A DNA stretch of 47,818 nt. Source: Saccoglossus kowalevskii (taxonomy: Eukaryota; Hemichordata; Enteropneusta; Harrimaniidae). The notes under the pieces were generated by a model. The model saw nothing but the letters and a program-made list of their open reading frames with translations, was not told the origin of the DNA and did not search any database. This document shows, one piece after another, positions 12,318 through 23,980 of this stretch. The stretch spans positions 680,851-728,668 of the forward strand of contig NW_003119426.1 in the NCBI RefSeq assembly GCF_000003605.2. Direction: 5' to 3'. Positions within the stretch are counted from its first letter, which is position 1; each line of letters begins with the position of its first letter. The translations under genes and the position numbers were made by a program.

Positions 12318-12868
12318 AAAAAGCATTTCTTAGCATTATTCTAAGTTTATTTACCAGTAATAGATTTCCAATTTTATATCCCAATTATGGTGGTTTTCTT
12401 CTTCTGGAAATTAGTGACATTCTTTACAATTCAATAATAAAGAATGGATTGATTCAGTTTTCTGTGTAATAATACTAATAAATTCCACTCAAATGCCTAC
12501 ATGATGTTTGATTAAAGCCCATTCACCGTGCATATTTTTTTTTTTTTATATCTCTTGTGTTTGTGCACAGAACTTGAAGAATCTTTTCGATATAATGTTG
12601 CCTGTTATAAACATTCATTTGTAATTGTAATTGGTTGAATTTACCCAGGGTAAATTTATAAATAAAATCTACTTACTCCTTTTCTTCAAAGTTTAATGAC
12701 ATTTCAACATTAAATTGTAATTAAAATCTTATTAACATGTCTTTCAGTTACATTGTAAATTGTATCGAAATTTCCTGTAATGTACAATACCTAATTATTT
12801 GTCAGTAAAATTAATGATTGTATAAAAATATTACCACTTCATACAAATGTATAAGGCTTAGTATAGTA

Positions 12869-13079
12869 TACTGTAAAATGACAAATTTTCACTGGGTTTA
12901 AATTTTGCTGATTTATCATTTCAGGCATATTCAGTGTGTTTTAAATTCACATTTTTATCATTGAGATAATGTGTTCTATGCTCAATTTTACATATTCACA
13001 GGGTTTTAAATTAGCGCATTTTCCAGTCAGCGAAATAGGCAAAATTAAAACCCAGTGAATAATTAACCCCTTTACAGTA
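12869..13079 (-). mobile_element. MITE, family B (about 211 bp)
   Basis: It begins TACTGTAAAATGACAAATTTTCACTGGG and ends ATAATTAACCCCTTTACAGTA, the reverse complement of the copy at 41978. Internal blocks ATCATTGAGATAATGTGTTCTATGCTC and TTAGCGCATTTTCCAGTCAGCG are conserved. No coding capacity. Confidence 0.85.
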
Positions 13080-15840
13080 GTATATTTATTGACACAACAC
13101 TGACTTTGGAAAGTAAACCAGTAAGGTCACTAAAACTACAGAACAGAGAAAAAAAGTGCAACAATAAAAAAAAAAATAACTGCTTAAATATGCAGGGAGT
13201 TTATGATGAAGACAGAAGTATATTATAAGTATTATATGCAGTATATTTTATTCAAAGAAAAAAAAATAACTGCAGGAAACCAACTTATTACAAGATCAGA
13301 AAAACAATTTGCTAATTAAATAATGAAAGTGCTTTCCAAGAACTGGCAACATATCAAACACATTTTCCTAGAAATTGTCTCTACTATGGAGTGCATCAAT
13401 GTTCGTGCCTGGAAGTGTTATTGATTATTAAACTCTCAGATTTGATGCAATGATATCGACGCAGGATCCATCACAGGATTTGTACGTACATGTACATCCG
13501 ATTTTCTATGCAAATGAAAGTAGATTCAAGTGAAAGACCATATGTCACTATGCTCATGGTACTTAAAACATTATTGAATGCTATACAAAGTTTACTCTGT
13601 GTGTTACTAGCAGCATTCATGTCTACGGTGTGTTTTTTGTACAATACTAGTGGATATATTTTATGCACGTGTATAGTTGTTACTTGTGAACACATTATTC
13701 ATTCATTGGGGTTCAAAACGACGAACTTCATGCATTTATCCGTCTGAATGTAGGTTTCGTATCTTAGACATACTTAGACAATCGCATTCACACATAAAAT
13801 AATATACCTTGAGCTCCATATGCATGTCCATTGTTTCACAACTTGGTTGATTATAGTGGCCACCTTTGTGCAGAAAATTAAGCAAAAGATTTCTACCATT
13901 CTGGAACCAGATCTCCCCCCTCTATGGATCAATTTCTTTTGAACTTTGTATTAAAATACATTGGACAATATTGAACCTTGATGCTTTTCATTTTTTGTAA
14001 AATTCTACCAAAAAAAAACCTAAAGGAAAAGCTGTAACATGCTAAATTTCAACTGATTCATGATTAAAACATGAATATTTTTGTCTAGGTTTTAATGTAT
14101 TTATCACTTATTCTATGATCATTATCACATTTCATTACGATGAATGGTACAACCAAATACCAAACTTTTTAGATTACTCAAGTCAGGAAACAATTATAAT
14201 AATAAATCAGTTCTGTTTATACCTGCGACTAATTATTAGCATGTGGACAATAACACTAATTATAGGAATCTAATTGACAGTCAGCTCAACGTATTAAATC
14301 TATATTAACACTTACAACTATGACTGTGTTGAATGGAGTCTGCAATCACTGTGTTGGGTTATCGTTAACCATTTCAGTCGGGGAAGGAGGAAGGGTGTTA
14401 GTAGCCAAATCTGCGAATAAATTGATAATAGAGACTTAATGATCAGCTAAACCGAGGGAATTTAAAGTGCGATTTTGATTTGTCACCAATCTTATTTGCA
14501 CTTTGTCATACGTGAGGAACTGATATGTCTTATAGAATATCGGTGTGAATACTGAAATCACCTCCCAAATACGACTTCGTTATCGTTATTGATGAATGCA
14601 TGTCACATGGTCAGGTACATTTAATATACACACTTCTATAGGCTACTGAATCCAATCAGATCACATTTTTTGAGTTGCGGTTTTCAAGAGTGTTTTTTTT
14701 AAATCAAGTGTAGTTTTCAAGTGGTGTTACGTATTAAATCCATTTTGAAAAAAGCGTGGATTTCTATACTAGATGTGAAATTAACATCTGCACATTAGCT
14801 GGTCTCGGTATTATCTTCCTTGTTTTGTTACAATGTTTATTAAAATTGCACAGTATTGTGTGTATGTATAACTCGTAAATTGCTGTTGGTTGAAATTTCT
14901 GACTGCTACGGTAGTCCTGTCCATATCGCATGTTTCTTCAATATTGATTGATTAAGTTGTGAAAATATTTGTGTTGAATTTTCTTTCATTAGTAATGCCT
15001 CCATTGTGACAGGAAACAGGATCTATTGCTTTGTACAGCTTTCTTCCATGCAATTGATGGTCAGGTGTCTGTTGCGAGCAGAAGCCCCATGGAATTGGTT
15101 CCAATTATTAGTAGTTCGCAGTGTTAGCATTGCAAATAGCCATTGTCATCATTGCTTATAAATAGCCACCTTAGTAGTTCCCAACTGCATTACTCACGAG
15201 TGACTGTGATGCATGATAAATCTAGCTCAGGAAATCTCTGTTGCGAAGATTTTTCTCAGTAGCTACCAGCTCATCAGAGAAATGAACTGCAATGATGGAC
15301 CCAAAACCATCTGTTTTATTTCTTTTATACTCCACGATTGGATGTTGATAATAAAATTCATATTGAAGAATTTTATTTTTAAATGTTATCATTGCAACCA
15401 CGCCCTTTTTTCTCCCTTGCAATAATCTGCACAAAACACGCAATTATAAATTTCTGCGCAACGAAAATAGAATGCTCAAATTAATATACGTATTGTATTC
15501 ACTCTATTAAAAGTTCATCTCTAATAAAAGTGTACATAAACCAATAATTGCATTAATTGTATGTATGCTATGTATGTATCATTAAAAATATGTCTTATTT
15601 TGAGCATACACTTTCAGTCAGTAACCTAAGCATATGTGCTACTATTAGGCTTTCCAGAAAATGCCTTTACAAGTATTTTGCGATGCTTCATAATATACCG
15701 GTATGTACTACTATGCTGCCATGAGTGTGTGTTGCTGTGCCAACAAAAAAACAAGTAAAATCCGTAACATAAATGTACAAAAAATTTCCATCACAAAAGG
15801 GATTTCTATTTAAAATATTTTCATTAGTGGTGTGTTTTTA
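13080..15840. other. AT-rich non-coding DNA, no gene recognised
   Basis: Overlapping open frames on both strands at 13471-13747 are not supported by any domain, splice or codon signal I can see. The same holds for 15213-15443. No repeat family of this window was recognised. Confidence 0.45.
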
Positions 15841-15869
15841 CACAGTCCCTCTACATTTCAGGGACTGTG
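15841..15869. repeat. Short CACAGTCCCT palindrome, copy 1
   Basis: CACAGTCCCT and AGGGACTGTG form perfect 10-bp inverted arms around the 9-bp spacer CTACATTTC. The same arms occur at 26374 and 33653. Here no flanking direct repeat is visible (GTTTTTA to the left, GCATCTA to the right). Confidence 0.75.
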
Positions 15870-16032
15870 GCATCTATAAAGACCTTTTTAGTGTCTCGTG
15901 TTTGTACAAGCTTTCCAGTTTTCAAACTATCACTTTTATATGCAAGTTTGCTATACAATGTAGCATAAACCCAAATTATAGATTAAGTAGTTAAAACTTA
16001 GATGAGAATGTTTTACAATACCTTTTTACCAG

Positions 16033-16143
16033 GTTCCAACTTGCACTATATGTCATGGATTAGACGAGGTCATGTACTCTCTAATGGCGATTATGCGCTT
16101 CCAGTACTCCAGTGAGTTGAGAAACCTGAAGCGTTTGATTCTT
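16033..16143 (+). CDS. Candidate internal exon, protein unknown
   Basis: A 111-base segment is open in one frame only and is flanked by a good acceptor (ACCTTTTTACCAG) and a consensus donor (CTT|GTAAGT), phase 0 at both ends. The 37 codons begin VPTCTICHGLDEVMYSL and end ELRNLKRLIL. Local composition is less AT-rich than the flanks. I do not recognise the family, and it does not match any part of TBC1D19 that I know. No partner exon was found nearby. It could belong to an unknown plus-strand gene or be a chance open stretch. Confidence 0.3.
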
Positions 16144-18047
16144 GTAAGTTTTACGTCATCACCAGTAAGCATCAATTATAGAGTTGAGCTGCATGCCAGT
16201 TTCTCAGCCAACAGATGCAGTTACTGAGTAGCTAGATCTTACTCGCCTTTACACCATGTATCGATTATCTGTACTTTGCTTTATGTATTTCAGCACTGTA
16301 TAGCTAGTAGGCAGCGTGGGGGAGAGATCAGCACTGCTCGGATGCTGATGGATCAAACTGACTTGCATATACATCTAAGATGAATATAGTCCACCCACCC
16401 ATAAATTGCCCAATAGTGTCACGTAAATATTAATAATACCGGAGTAGATGTTTATCTAATGCACTTTTCCCATAATGGTTCCACCTGTAATTATGTAATT
16501 CGGTTAGTGTTGGTTGTAACTCAATCACAAGTATGTTTTTTCATTTAATCAATTTTTTTTTTCCGACTTTCCTTAACGGTGGAAAATGGTCCTTGCAGTA
16601 TAAATATGGGACAGCATCTCACTGAAGGGAAATAAAGAGTTGAAAATTTAAAGAACATATTTTTTTTTTATATATATATATATGCTAACCTCTGGTTCAA
16701 ATTTATAAATTATAAATTCTCTGTCCTTTTCATTTCATTGTCGTTTAAATGTAGGTCTGTGGTGGATTATTTATATTTGTTTTGTTTTTTTTAAGCGTGT
16801 TTTGTCAGCTGTTACTGCAACAATACTGCACTGATTTGGGGTTTCATTGGAAATCATTAAATTCACTTAATTTAATTCGTTGAATTATTTGTTCAATTCG
16901 CAGTCTATTTGTCAGAAACTCTGTGCACACACATTTCTGATAATTTGCACGATAGAAAAAAAAATCTACAAAAACTCATCCATATTTGATGGTGAGAAAT
17001 ATGAGATAACTTGCTTGAAGATTGATACTGACACTTAATATTCTGAAACTGGGACTGATGATTGCGTTTTGTCTGTCTGTCCATCATTTGTGTATATCTG
17101 TCTGATTTTACATCATTGTCTGGACTGTTATTGTCAAAAGTGGTACAAAAGGAAAATACAACATAATACATATGTACGTCAATTTGTTTTTTGGATTTGT
17201 TGATATTTGACTGGGTGATAAAAATAACAATTTCAACAACCGCTGTGCAAGCTTACATGAATCTATACTGATTTCATTAAATCTTAGTATTGAAATAACC
17301 CATAGATGGTAACTGACGCACCTCTATCTAAATACATACACGTCAATGACACAGACTTGTTCAATTTAATTTGTTTGTAGATTACACCCATGTACGTACA
17401 CTTTGTATCAATATATAATAGTATAAACTTTAAAAATGTTAGATATACTAGAGAATTGCAGGAATATGTTGTAACTGATCTCAGCGGGGATCCCGCCTAG
17501 GCATTGTGTGAAGTTATATAAGCAGTATAATTATAACTGTGCGTGTTCATAATCTTACAGTCAATCAGCAGATTCTCGCTGTTCATAACTCAGTTAGCAA
17601 GCGATTGAACTAATATATGTTACAGACACTTGGCCTCATGCATTAGCAACTGTCTCAATCGGGTCTTGCTATAAATTTCTGTCGGCGCATTTTCTTTCAA
17701 GTGTCAGCGTTTCTTGTAGTGAATCGTGACAACACCGCTTTTAATAATAAGAGGATTTAATGAGAGAACAGGAAATCTTTTGTGATTTAAATTGGTCTGT
17801 AGAAGAAAGAAAAACTCACTCCAGGAAATGTGTAATTGTCTCGTGAATGTTAGTTTAGGTGTATATTTCACTACAATTTATTTGAGTTTTTAGTTTTAAT
17901 TGAATTCTGACGACGTGAGTCTGATGCACAGTATGTATGTATTAGAACTATTCTCTTCTTATGATAGATACGATTGCTATATCCAATATCACCTGGATGC
18001 ATCACAATTTATCAATATTTTTTTATCAGTGATTGTGATTACCGGTA
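16144..18047. other. AT-rich non-coding DNA, no gene recognised
   Basis: Nothing supported. A (TA)n microsatellite lies at about 16671-16683. The minus-strand open frame 16905-17171 has a low-complexity, serine- and glutamine-rich translation with no recognisable motif. Confidence 0.45.
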
Positions 18048-18261
18048 TACTGTAAATGCATTAATTATTCACTGAGTTTTAATTTCGCTATTTTCACTGA
18101 CAATTAAAATTCGCTAAATTAAATACACATTAACATAAAAAATTACAGCAGAACATATTTATTGCATTTTTAGCAAATCTGTGAATTTGAACTTTAGAAA
18201 TTATGCTCCAAATAATAAAATTAAATCTCAGTGAAAATTAATGCTTTTACAATTTACTGTA
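18048..18261 (+). mobile_element. MITE, family B, diverged copy
   Basis: The left end TACTGTAAATGCATTAATTATTCACTGAGTTTTAATTTCGC and the right end CAGTGAAAATTAATGCTTTTAC...TTACTGTA align with the other family B copies. The interior is more diverged than in the 5748 and 41978 copies. Confidence 0.75.
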
Positions 18262-19092
18262 AAGAGATTTTAATAATAACATAAATAAAGACAGAATTAT
18301 GAATGTTTGTAGAGTTTTGTCATCTTTTCCAAAATAAATCTGGATGACAAATTTTCATGTTTTTTTTTCTTTCAAAAATAAATCGTCAAGACCTTTTGGC
18401 AATGTGAAATTATGTCATTTTGGTTCTGAATTAATAAACAAATCACAAAAGAAATTGCATAATGTTGCACCAAAAAAAAGGCGGGAAATCACAAAAAATG
18501 TCTAGCGGTGAAAATGTTTGCTGATGTGCATTGTATATGGCAATTGTGGTAAATTGTTTGTGACACCCTGCATAAAGTAATTTGTATGTCTCTCTTTAAA
18601 TTTGTTATCTAGTGGTTTGCTTTGATTTCTTTAAAATCAACTTTGTATGCAGACGTGCTGCTAGGCTTCATGAATGCACGTAATGAGAAATAATCAATTC
18701 ATGCGCCGTTCCATGAAAGTGTCACTTTTTTTTTTTCTTACCAGCAAAATAGTATTTTGAATATTTAGTTAACATACTATTCTCAGGAAAAAAATGTTAA
18801 AGAATTGAAACTGTTCATCAAGATAAAGGTGTAATTTCCGCTGATTGCATAATGTTTTCTCTCTTTGAATGCTGTTATTTTTCCCGCTGCAATGTTGATG
18901 ATATTTTCTCAAATATACAGGTTTTTTTTCAACAATTTCTCAATTAATTTTGGACCAGATGAAAATAATTGCCCACTTTCTGCTGATCTAAATCAAAATT
19001 TTTAAAAAAAAATATAAAAAAAATACTGCAATTTAAGGGAATGTGGAAGAAATATTTTTGAAATTTTAAGATACCATTTGCTCTATTACTAG
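18262..19092. other. AT-rich non-coding DNA
   Basis: Homopolymer-rich sequence. I see no exon, RNA gene or known repeat of this window in it. Confidence 0.45.
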
Positions 19093-19277
19093 TACTGTAA
19101 AATCTGTATTAGAAGCCGCGACTTCTATTGAAATGGTACAATGCAACAGAGGGGATGCGGCTTCTATTAGAGCATCTACACATATGAGAAATGATGAATT
19201 TTTGGTTCTCAATTGTTCAAAAAGAATGGGTGCGACTTCTATTAGAGATGCGGCTTCTAATACAGATTTTACGGTAG
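19093..19277. mobile_element. Foldback element, family C (185 bp)
   Basis: The outer ends TACTGTAAAATCTGTATTAGAAGCCGC and GCGGCTTCTAATACAGATTTTACGGTA are inverted repeats of about 26 bp. Inside, AGAAGCCGCGACTTCTATT and further CGGCTTCTATTAGAG and GCGACTTCTATTAGAG blocks make nested inverted repeats, so the whole element can fold on itself. Open frames on both strands cover it (19066-19321) only because the repeat unit lacks stops. Related sequence is at 1251 and 28591. Confidence 0.75.
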
Positions 19278-20483
19278 TAGCGCATATAATATACATAAAT
19301 TACAGACTGAGGTGTTTCTAAGGTCAAAATAAGTTGTATTTTAATGATTCAGCATACAATAAATGCAATTTTTGGTTTATATGCATTTCTATTCAAGATG
19401 CGCTTCAAATAGAACAAATACTGTATGTGCTAAATCTTCCCTTGAAATGACAAATGCAGAAAAAGGAAATAGTTTTCATTATTTCCAGTTCTGTTTTCTC
19501 AGCTCAAATGACAGAATTAGATGAGAGGCAATCAAGCTATGTTGTAAATTATATTCTGTGTACCTATACCTTTATGTGCTTTGATTGCAATAGTTACTAC
19601 ACATTGTATTTTTATTGGTCTGTAGCTTCAGGCAAGCTGTATTGAGGTGTCAGCATTAAAAATACCCCCCCCCCCCTCCCAATAAAAATTACAATACACA
19701 TGCACATAGAAAAAAAATAGCGGCAATTTTGAATAAATTGCATTCCTTTGTGAAGCTCTCCAATGTACTTAGATAATAAGATTGCTGACGTTTGCAGTTT
19801 GATGTTTTTTTCAAAATATTTTTTTTGAATTGTATATTATTTACTGATCAGTCTACCTTAAAGGAGTATGCCCTCTGTGTTAGGTTTTTGCCATTGTTTT
19901 TAGGCTCTGGAGTAACTAAAAAATCTTCAATGTGTGACCGCACGATATGGGATTTATTCAACAAGTTACATTCTTTATGATCCTAGACCTTGGCAATGTT
20001 AAATCTAATATATCCCCATGAATTGGAAATCCTACTTCTCTTGTATGTATCTGATTCACCGCTTTTTTTTGCTGTCAATAATATCAGAAACGTTTTATCT
20101 TTTTTTCTTATCATTAGAATTCTGCAACCCAAATTTTCAGAAGTACAATCCCACACATGCATTTTTGACTTATGTGCAAATTTGGTGGTTAGCATATATA
20201 GCGATGACATTATTTTGTGGCAAAATCTGTTTATCTCCATTTCCGAGTAGCAGTAACTTATGTGGACTACTTTTGTTTACTGTCCATCGGTTTTATGAGA
20301 AAACCTGTCAAATAGCAGCAAGAACAAAGATGCTTTTCATTATTTTCGTTAAACTGTACTTCTAGAAACAAACCAGTTTATTGTAGGACGTTATGGATTA
20401 TATTTTCACCTTACACAAATTAACAATAGGGTATTGAAAATTTGAAATATCTATGGGGCTGTATTACATGGGAAATGCATAAT

Positions 20484-20697
20484 ACTGTAAAACCCTTTTA
20501 TTTTCTGGCATTTTCTGTCATTTAATTTGACTATGTTAATGCTTTAAGTAATTTCACCGGATTTCAAGTTCGTGAACTTGGCAATGAAACAATGAGTTCT
20601 GTAGTTATTGTACATATTCGTGTGGATTTAATTTAGAAGATTTTATTTATCCCTGAAAATAGCAAAATTAAAAACCAGCGACATTTACAGAACAAGG
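20484..20697. mobile_element. Degenerate MITE, family A/B-like
   Basis: It starts ATACTGTAAAACCCTTTTATTTTC and ends AAATAGCAAAATTAAAAACCAGCGACATTTACAG, giving inverted ACTGTAAA ends about 210 bp apart, as in families A and B. The internal sequence has diverged too far to assign to either. Confidence 0.45.
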
Positions 20698-22502
20698 CAG
20701 TGTATTAAAAGAAGGATGCTGTATTAAATTGAATCAAGCAGTACACAGTTGTCATTTATTTATACAGTTTAAGTTAATAGTGTAAAAATATTGAATACAG
20801 TATGAAGTATGAAGACCACCTGTTGCATATTTTGACTTACATTTGAAATTGAACAACATTTATATTGAAGTAATTTAACTATCATTCCATTAAACCATGT
20901 GCTTTTTAATACCATACCAATCAACTTTATAGCCCCCCCCCCCCACACACACACACACATATACACTTTTGGTGGATTTAAATTGTTGGGGTCAATTTCG
21001 ACTCAGTGTCAATTCCTCCTGAAATTGACTGTCATCAAAGCTTGTTTCATTTTTTTTGTACTTTTCGAAATAAATTAAATAATGGCGTCTATTGTGGATA
21101 TCAACTACCATGATTTGAGTGGATAATTAAGAGTGTCACAAAGACCAGTTAATGACCATAAAAAGAAAGAAATACACCCATGTGCCAGTTTCACCAATTT
21201 CTAAAAAAATGCCAGCCAATTGTGCAACATTAATTTGGTGATTTACTTCTGCATTGCATTAACAAAAGCGTCATAACCAATATTCAGGAATTCATGAAGA
21301 AACGCATCAGTACAACATAGCATTCTGATTGGTTAATAACAGACTTAACCTATCAGATCAAAGGACGTCATCTTTCAGCTCAAATTATGCAGTAAAAAAC
21401 TAGAACATTATTTCACATCAAGGGTTTACATATGATCGTAAACATTTGACAATTATGATTATGTTAATGATCTTGACTTTGACCAATTTTCTACTGACCC
21501 TGGTTAATTCTGTTAGTATGTAAATAATATTGTTAATGAAATGCGTGTATGTTTTGTAAAACATTGTATTTGTAAAAATGTCAAAATCAATAACGTTTTT
21601 CATGAATCGAAAAAAATGTAATACCGGGTAGTTCCTCTAGTCTAGGATAGGGTAGTTAGATTATTGCCTCACTCCCTCATCAAATAGTATTTTTCATTTA
21701 CAAAATAATTTATTGTTTCTTTCTATGTCCATGCCTGCTACGGATCGAATTCCCTTGTCAATTTCAACCTCTACCCCCACCCCCCAAATAAAAACAAAAA
21801 ACAAATTTAATGTTTCAAATTGTACAATAGCTGTTATAAAATTCAAAACACTTCGTACTCCATTCACACACATTAAATGTGACAGTAATCTTTGACTTTA
21901 TATGAAAATTAATCGTTTATAGTTTAACAAACTCATCAGCTTTGTGTATGATGTACACAGAGTTCAAGTAATTTTAACATGTCGCTTGAATGAATTGAAA
22001 TAAAACGGCATCAGTAGGCAATGTGTTAATATCATGTAATCCAACTTGATGGCTATTCCTCCTGCAGCCACTAATTAACCTTTGACCTGGAATTAGCATG
22101 ATGGTATGTGATACATCATGTCGGTATAAATAATCTACGGTGAGTAATCTCTAATTCTATAACTGTCATTTCTGTGTTTTCTGCATGAATATTACGAATT
22201 AAGATCACCCACTACTATTCAGCATTTTCAGTACGTCGATAATAAACTAACACTCTCGCCTGCTGTAAGCCAACCTCTACAGATGACCAAAATCATTGGA
22301 ACAAAACAGTGTCACCATGCAATGTCTTAAAGGGTCAGTGGCTGTAACATTGCATATTTTTGTGTGAAAAAATATTTGTGTTGATGAATTGATTGAAAAT
22401 TAGTTTACAAGTAAAATAAAATTTGAGTGAAAATAAGACGGCCAGATCCCCTAATATCATTGTACACCGTCGAGAGACATAGCGCCACCTTCAAGAATAA
22501 CC
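20698..22502. other. Non-coding DNA with a C-run and CA microsatellite
   Basis: A run of about 12 C followed by (CA)n lies at 20933-20958. No exon is supported. The open frames at 20769-20966, 21418-21603 and 21713-21895 are AT-rich or cross simple sequence. Confidence 0.5.
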
Positions 22503-22733
22503 ACTGTAAATACTTTATAAAATAATTCAATAATTTTGGAATTCATTTTCGCTGAAAAAGACTTTTTGGATGTTTTCTGTGAAATTTATTTTCACTGATT
22601 TTTGACAAGTTTGAATGTAAAATATAGGAAAACAGGTATATTTGCTGGATTTTATTTTCACTGAATCATTCCTGCGAATCATGCGAACATAGCGAAAATT
22701 AATTTCAAGCGAAAATAAAGTATTTTACAGTAA
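22503..22733 (-). mobile_element. MITE, family A (231 bp)
   Basis: The left end is ACTGTAAATACTTTATAAAATAATT and the right end is AAGCGAAAATAAAGTATTTTACAGTA. The internal blocks GATTTTTGACAAGTTTGAATGTAAAATATAGG and TTCACTGAATCATTCC are the reverse complement of the 44038 copy. Non-coding. Confidence 0.8.
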
Positions 22734-23917
22734 ACATTTTCGGCAAGCTTGTAAATTTAAACAGTTGTAATAATTATGTTTGTCATGCGTGGTCGTAGAT
22801 TTTTTGTGATGATAAACTACTATATATATAAATATATTATAAATCAACTAGATTACAATAAAAGACTATAGAATGCATACACAGTTCTGACGACAATGTT
22901 GTGTAATGTACGCCAGTGAAATCCACACTGCTACGAAATTAAAATACTGATCAGATATACCCCTTAACTCACATAATTCTGTGAAGTTATACTCTAGACT
23001 GAACAAACCCATGCTCATAAATATACTTGTAAATATTTATAAACCCAGCGTCTTTGGCGAGAGTCAATACCACCTCACAAAGTGGTCGTGTGAACGCATA
23101 AATTAGAACAGCATGCACTCAGCAATGTGTAACTGCTGTTTGTGTTTATAAATATTGGAATTTATTAATAATTTATAACGTACACGGTTTTGTTGACTCC
23201 AATGTAACAGTTTACAGTGCGTCATTAAAGATATAAGAAAGTAAGCGTAACATCTAAAAAATACAACCATTACTGGGTTAGGATGTGATACGTACGTACG
23301 GCACTAAATGTAATTATGTACGTCTATTCATATTTCAAATTTGCTAATATGATTTCGTTATTCATTATTAATGAAAAGCAAATCATATTGGGTTCCATCC
23401 GTCAAAATCTCTGCTCTGTGAAGTATCGTACTTAGTGTAATGGGGAATTACCTGTCGCTGGCTGCACAGCAATCGCTATGAACAACACTCAAGCTCCGAT
23501 GAGACAGATTTGATTGTAATTTTAATAAGTTGAAGCGAACCGTGTGGGTCTTTTAGTAACATGAACTCCATATGAATCAATTTACATTGAGTTAAACAAG
23601 CATACATACTTTCATTTATGTTTGTGTCTTAGTCCAAACAATTCCAATAATGAAAGACTAGGTTTAGTGTATTGTCATGCCGGCCCGATTCAACAGGAAA
23701 CGTGTTCAGTGAATTGTAATTTCAGTCGAGTTCAAACTGAATGACAAGCTCATTAGTTTTACTCAATGATTTGTTTGATATTATTCATAATGTGCATTAA
23801 CTGCTCTAGTGCTTGCAGCGGAAATGGGATCACTTTGACCTTGAAAATTGTATGAAATCACATTTATTATTATCACTGTTTGCAAAACGCTGGAAAACAT
23901 CACCAAACTGTTTGAAA

Positions 23918-23980
23918 CGTGAGTGAGCATGTTTGTCTTGCTTCATGGAGGTTGTGGGTTCAATTCCCGGAGCTGACTGT
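23918..23980 (+). repeat. Possible tRNA-derived SINE fragment
   Basis: GGTTCAATTCC at 23957-23967 is an exact match to the RNA polymerase III B-box consensus. It sits in GAGGTTGTGGGTTCAATTCCCGG, which resembles the T-arm of a tRNA. The sequence before it (GTGAGCATGTTTGTCTTGC) has the layout of tRNA-like SINE heads but a poor A box. The arms do not make a full cloverleaf, so this is not called a tRNA gene. Confidence 0.35.

Noticed and set aside
11848-12469. Three open frames across the first N run
   Set aside because: They consist mostly of X from the assembly gap.
19983-20365. Overlapping open frames of 85-115 codons on both strands
   Set aside because: Three frames are open at once, translations are rich in F, L, I and C as expected from T-rich DNA, and no motif, splice site or family match supports any of them.
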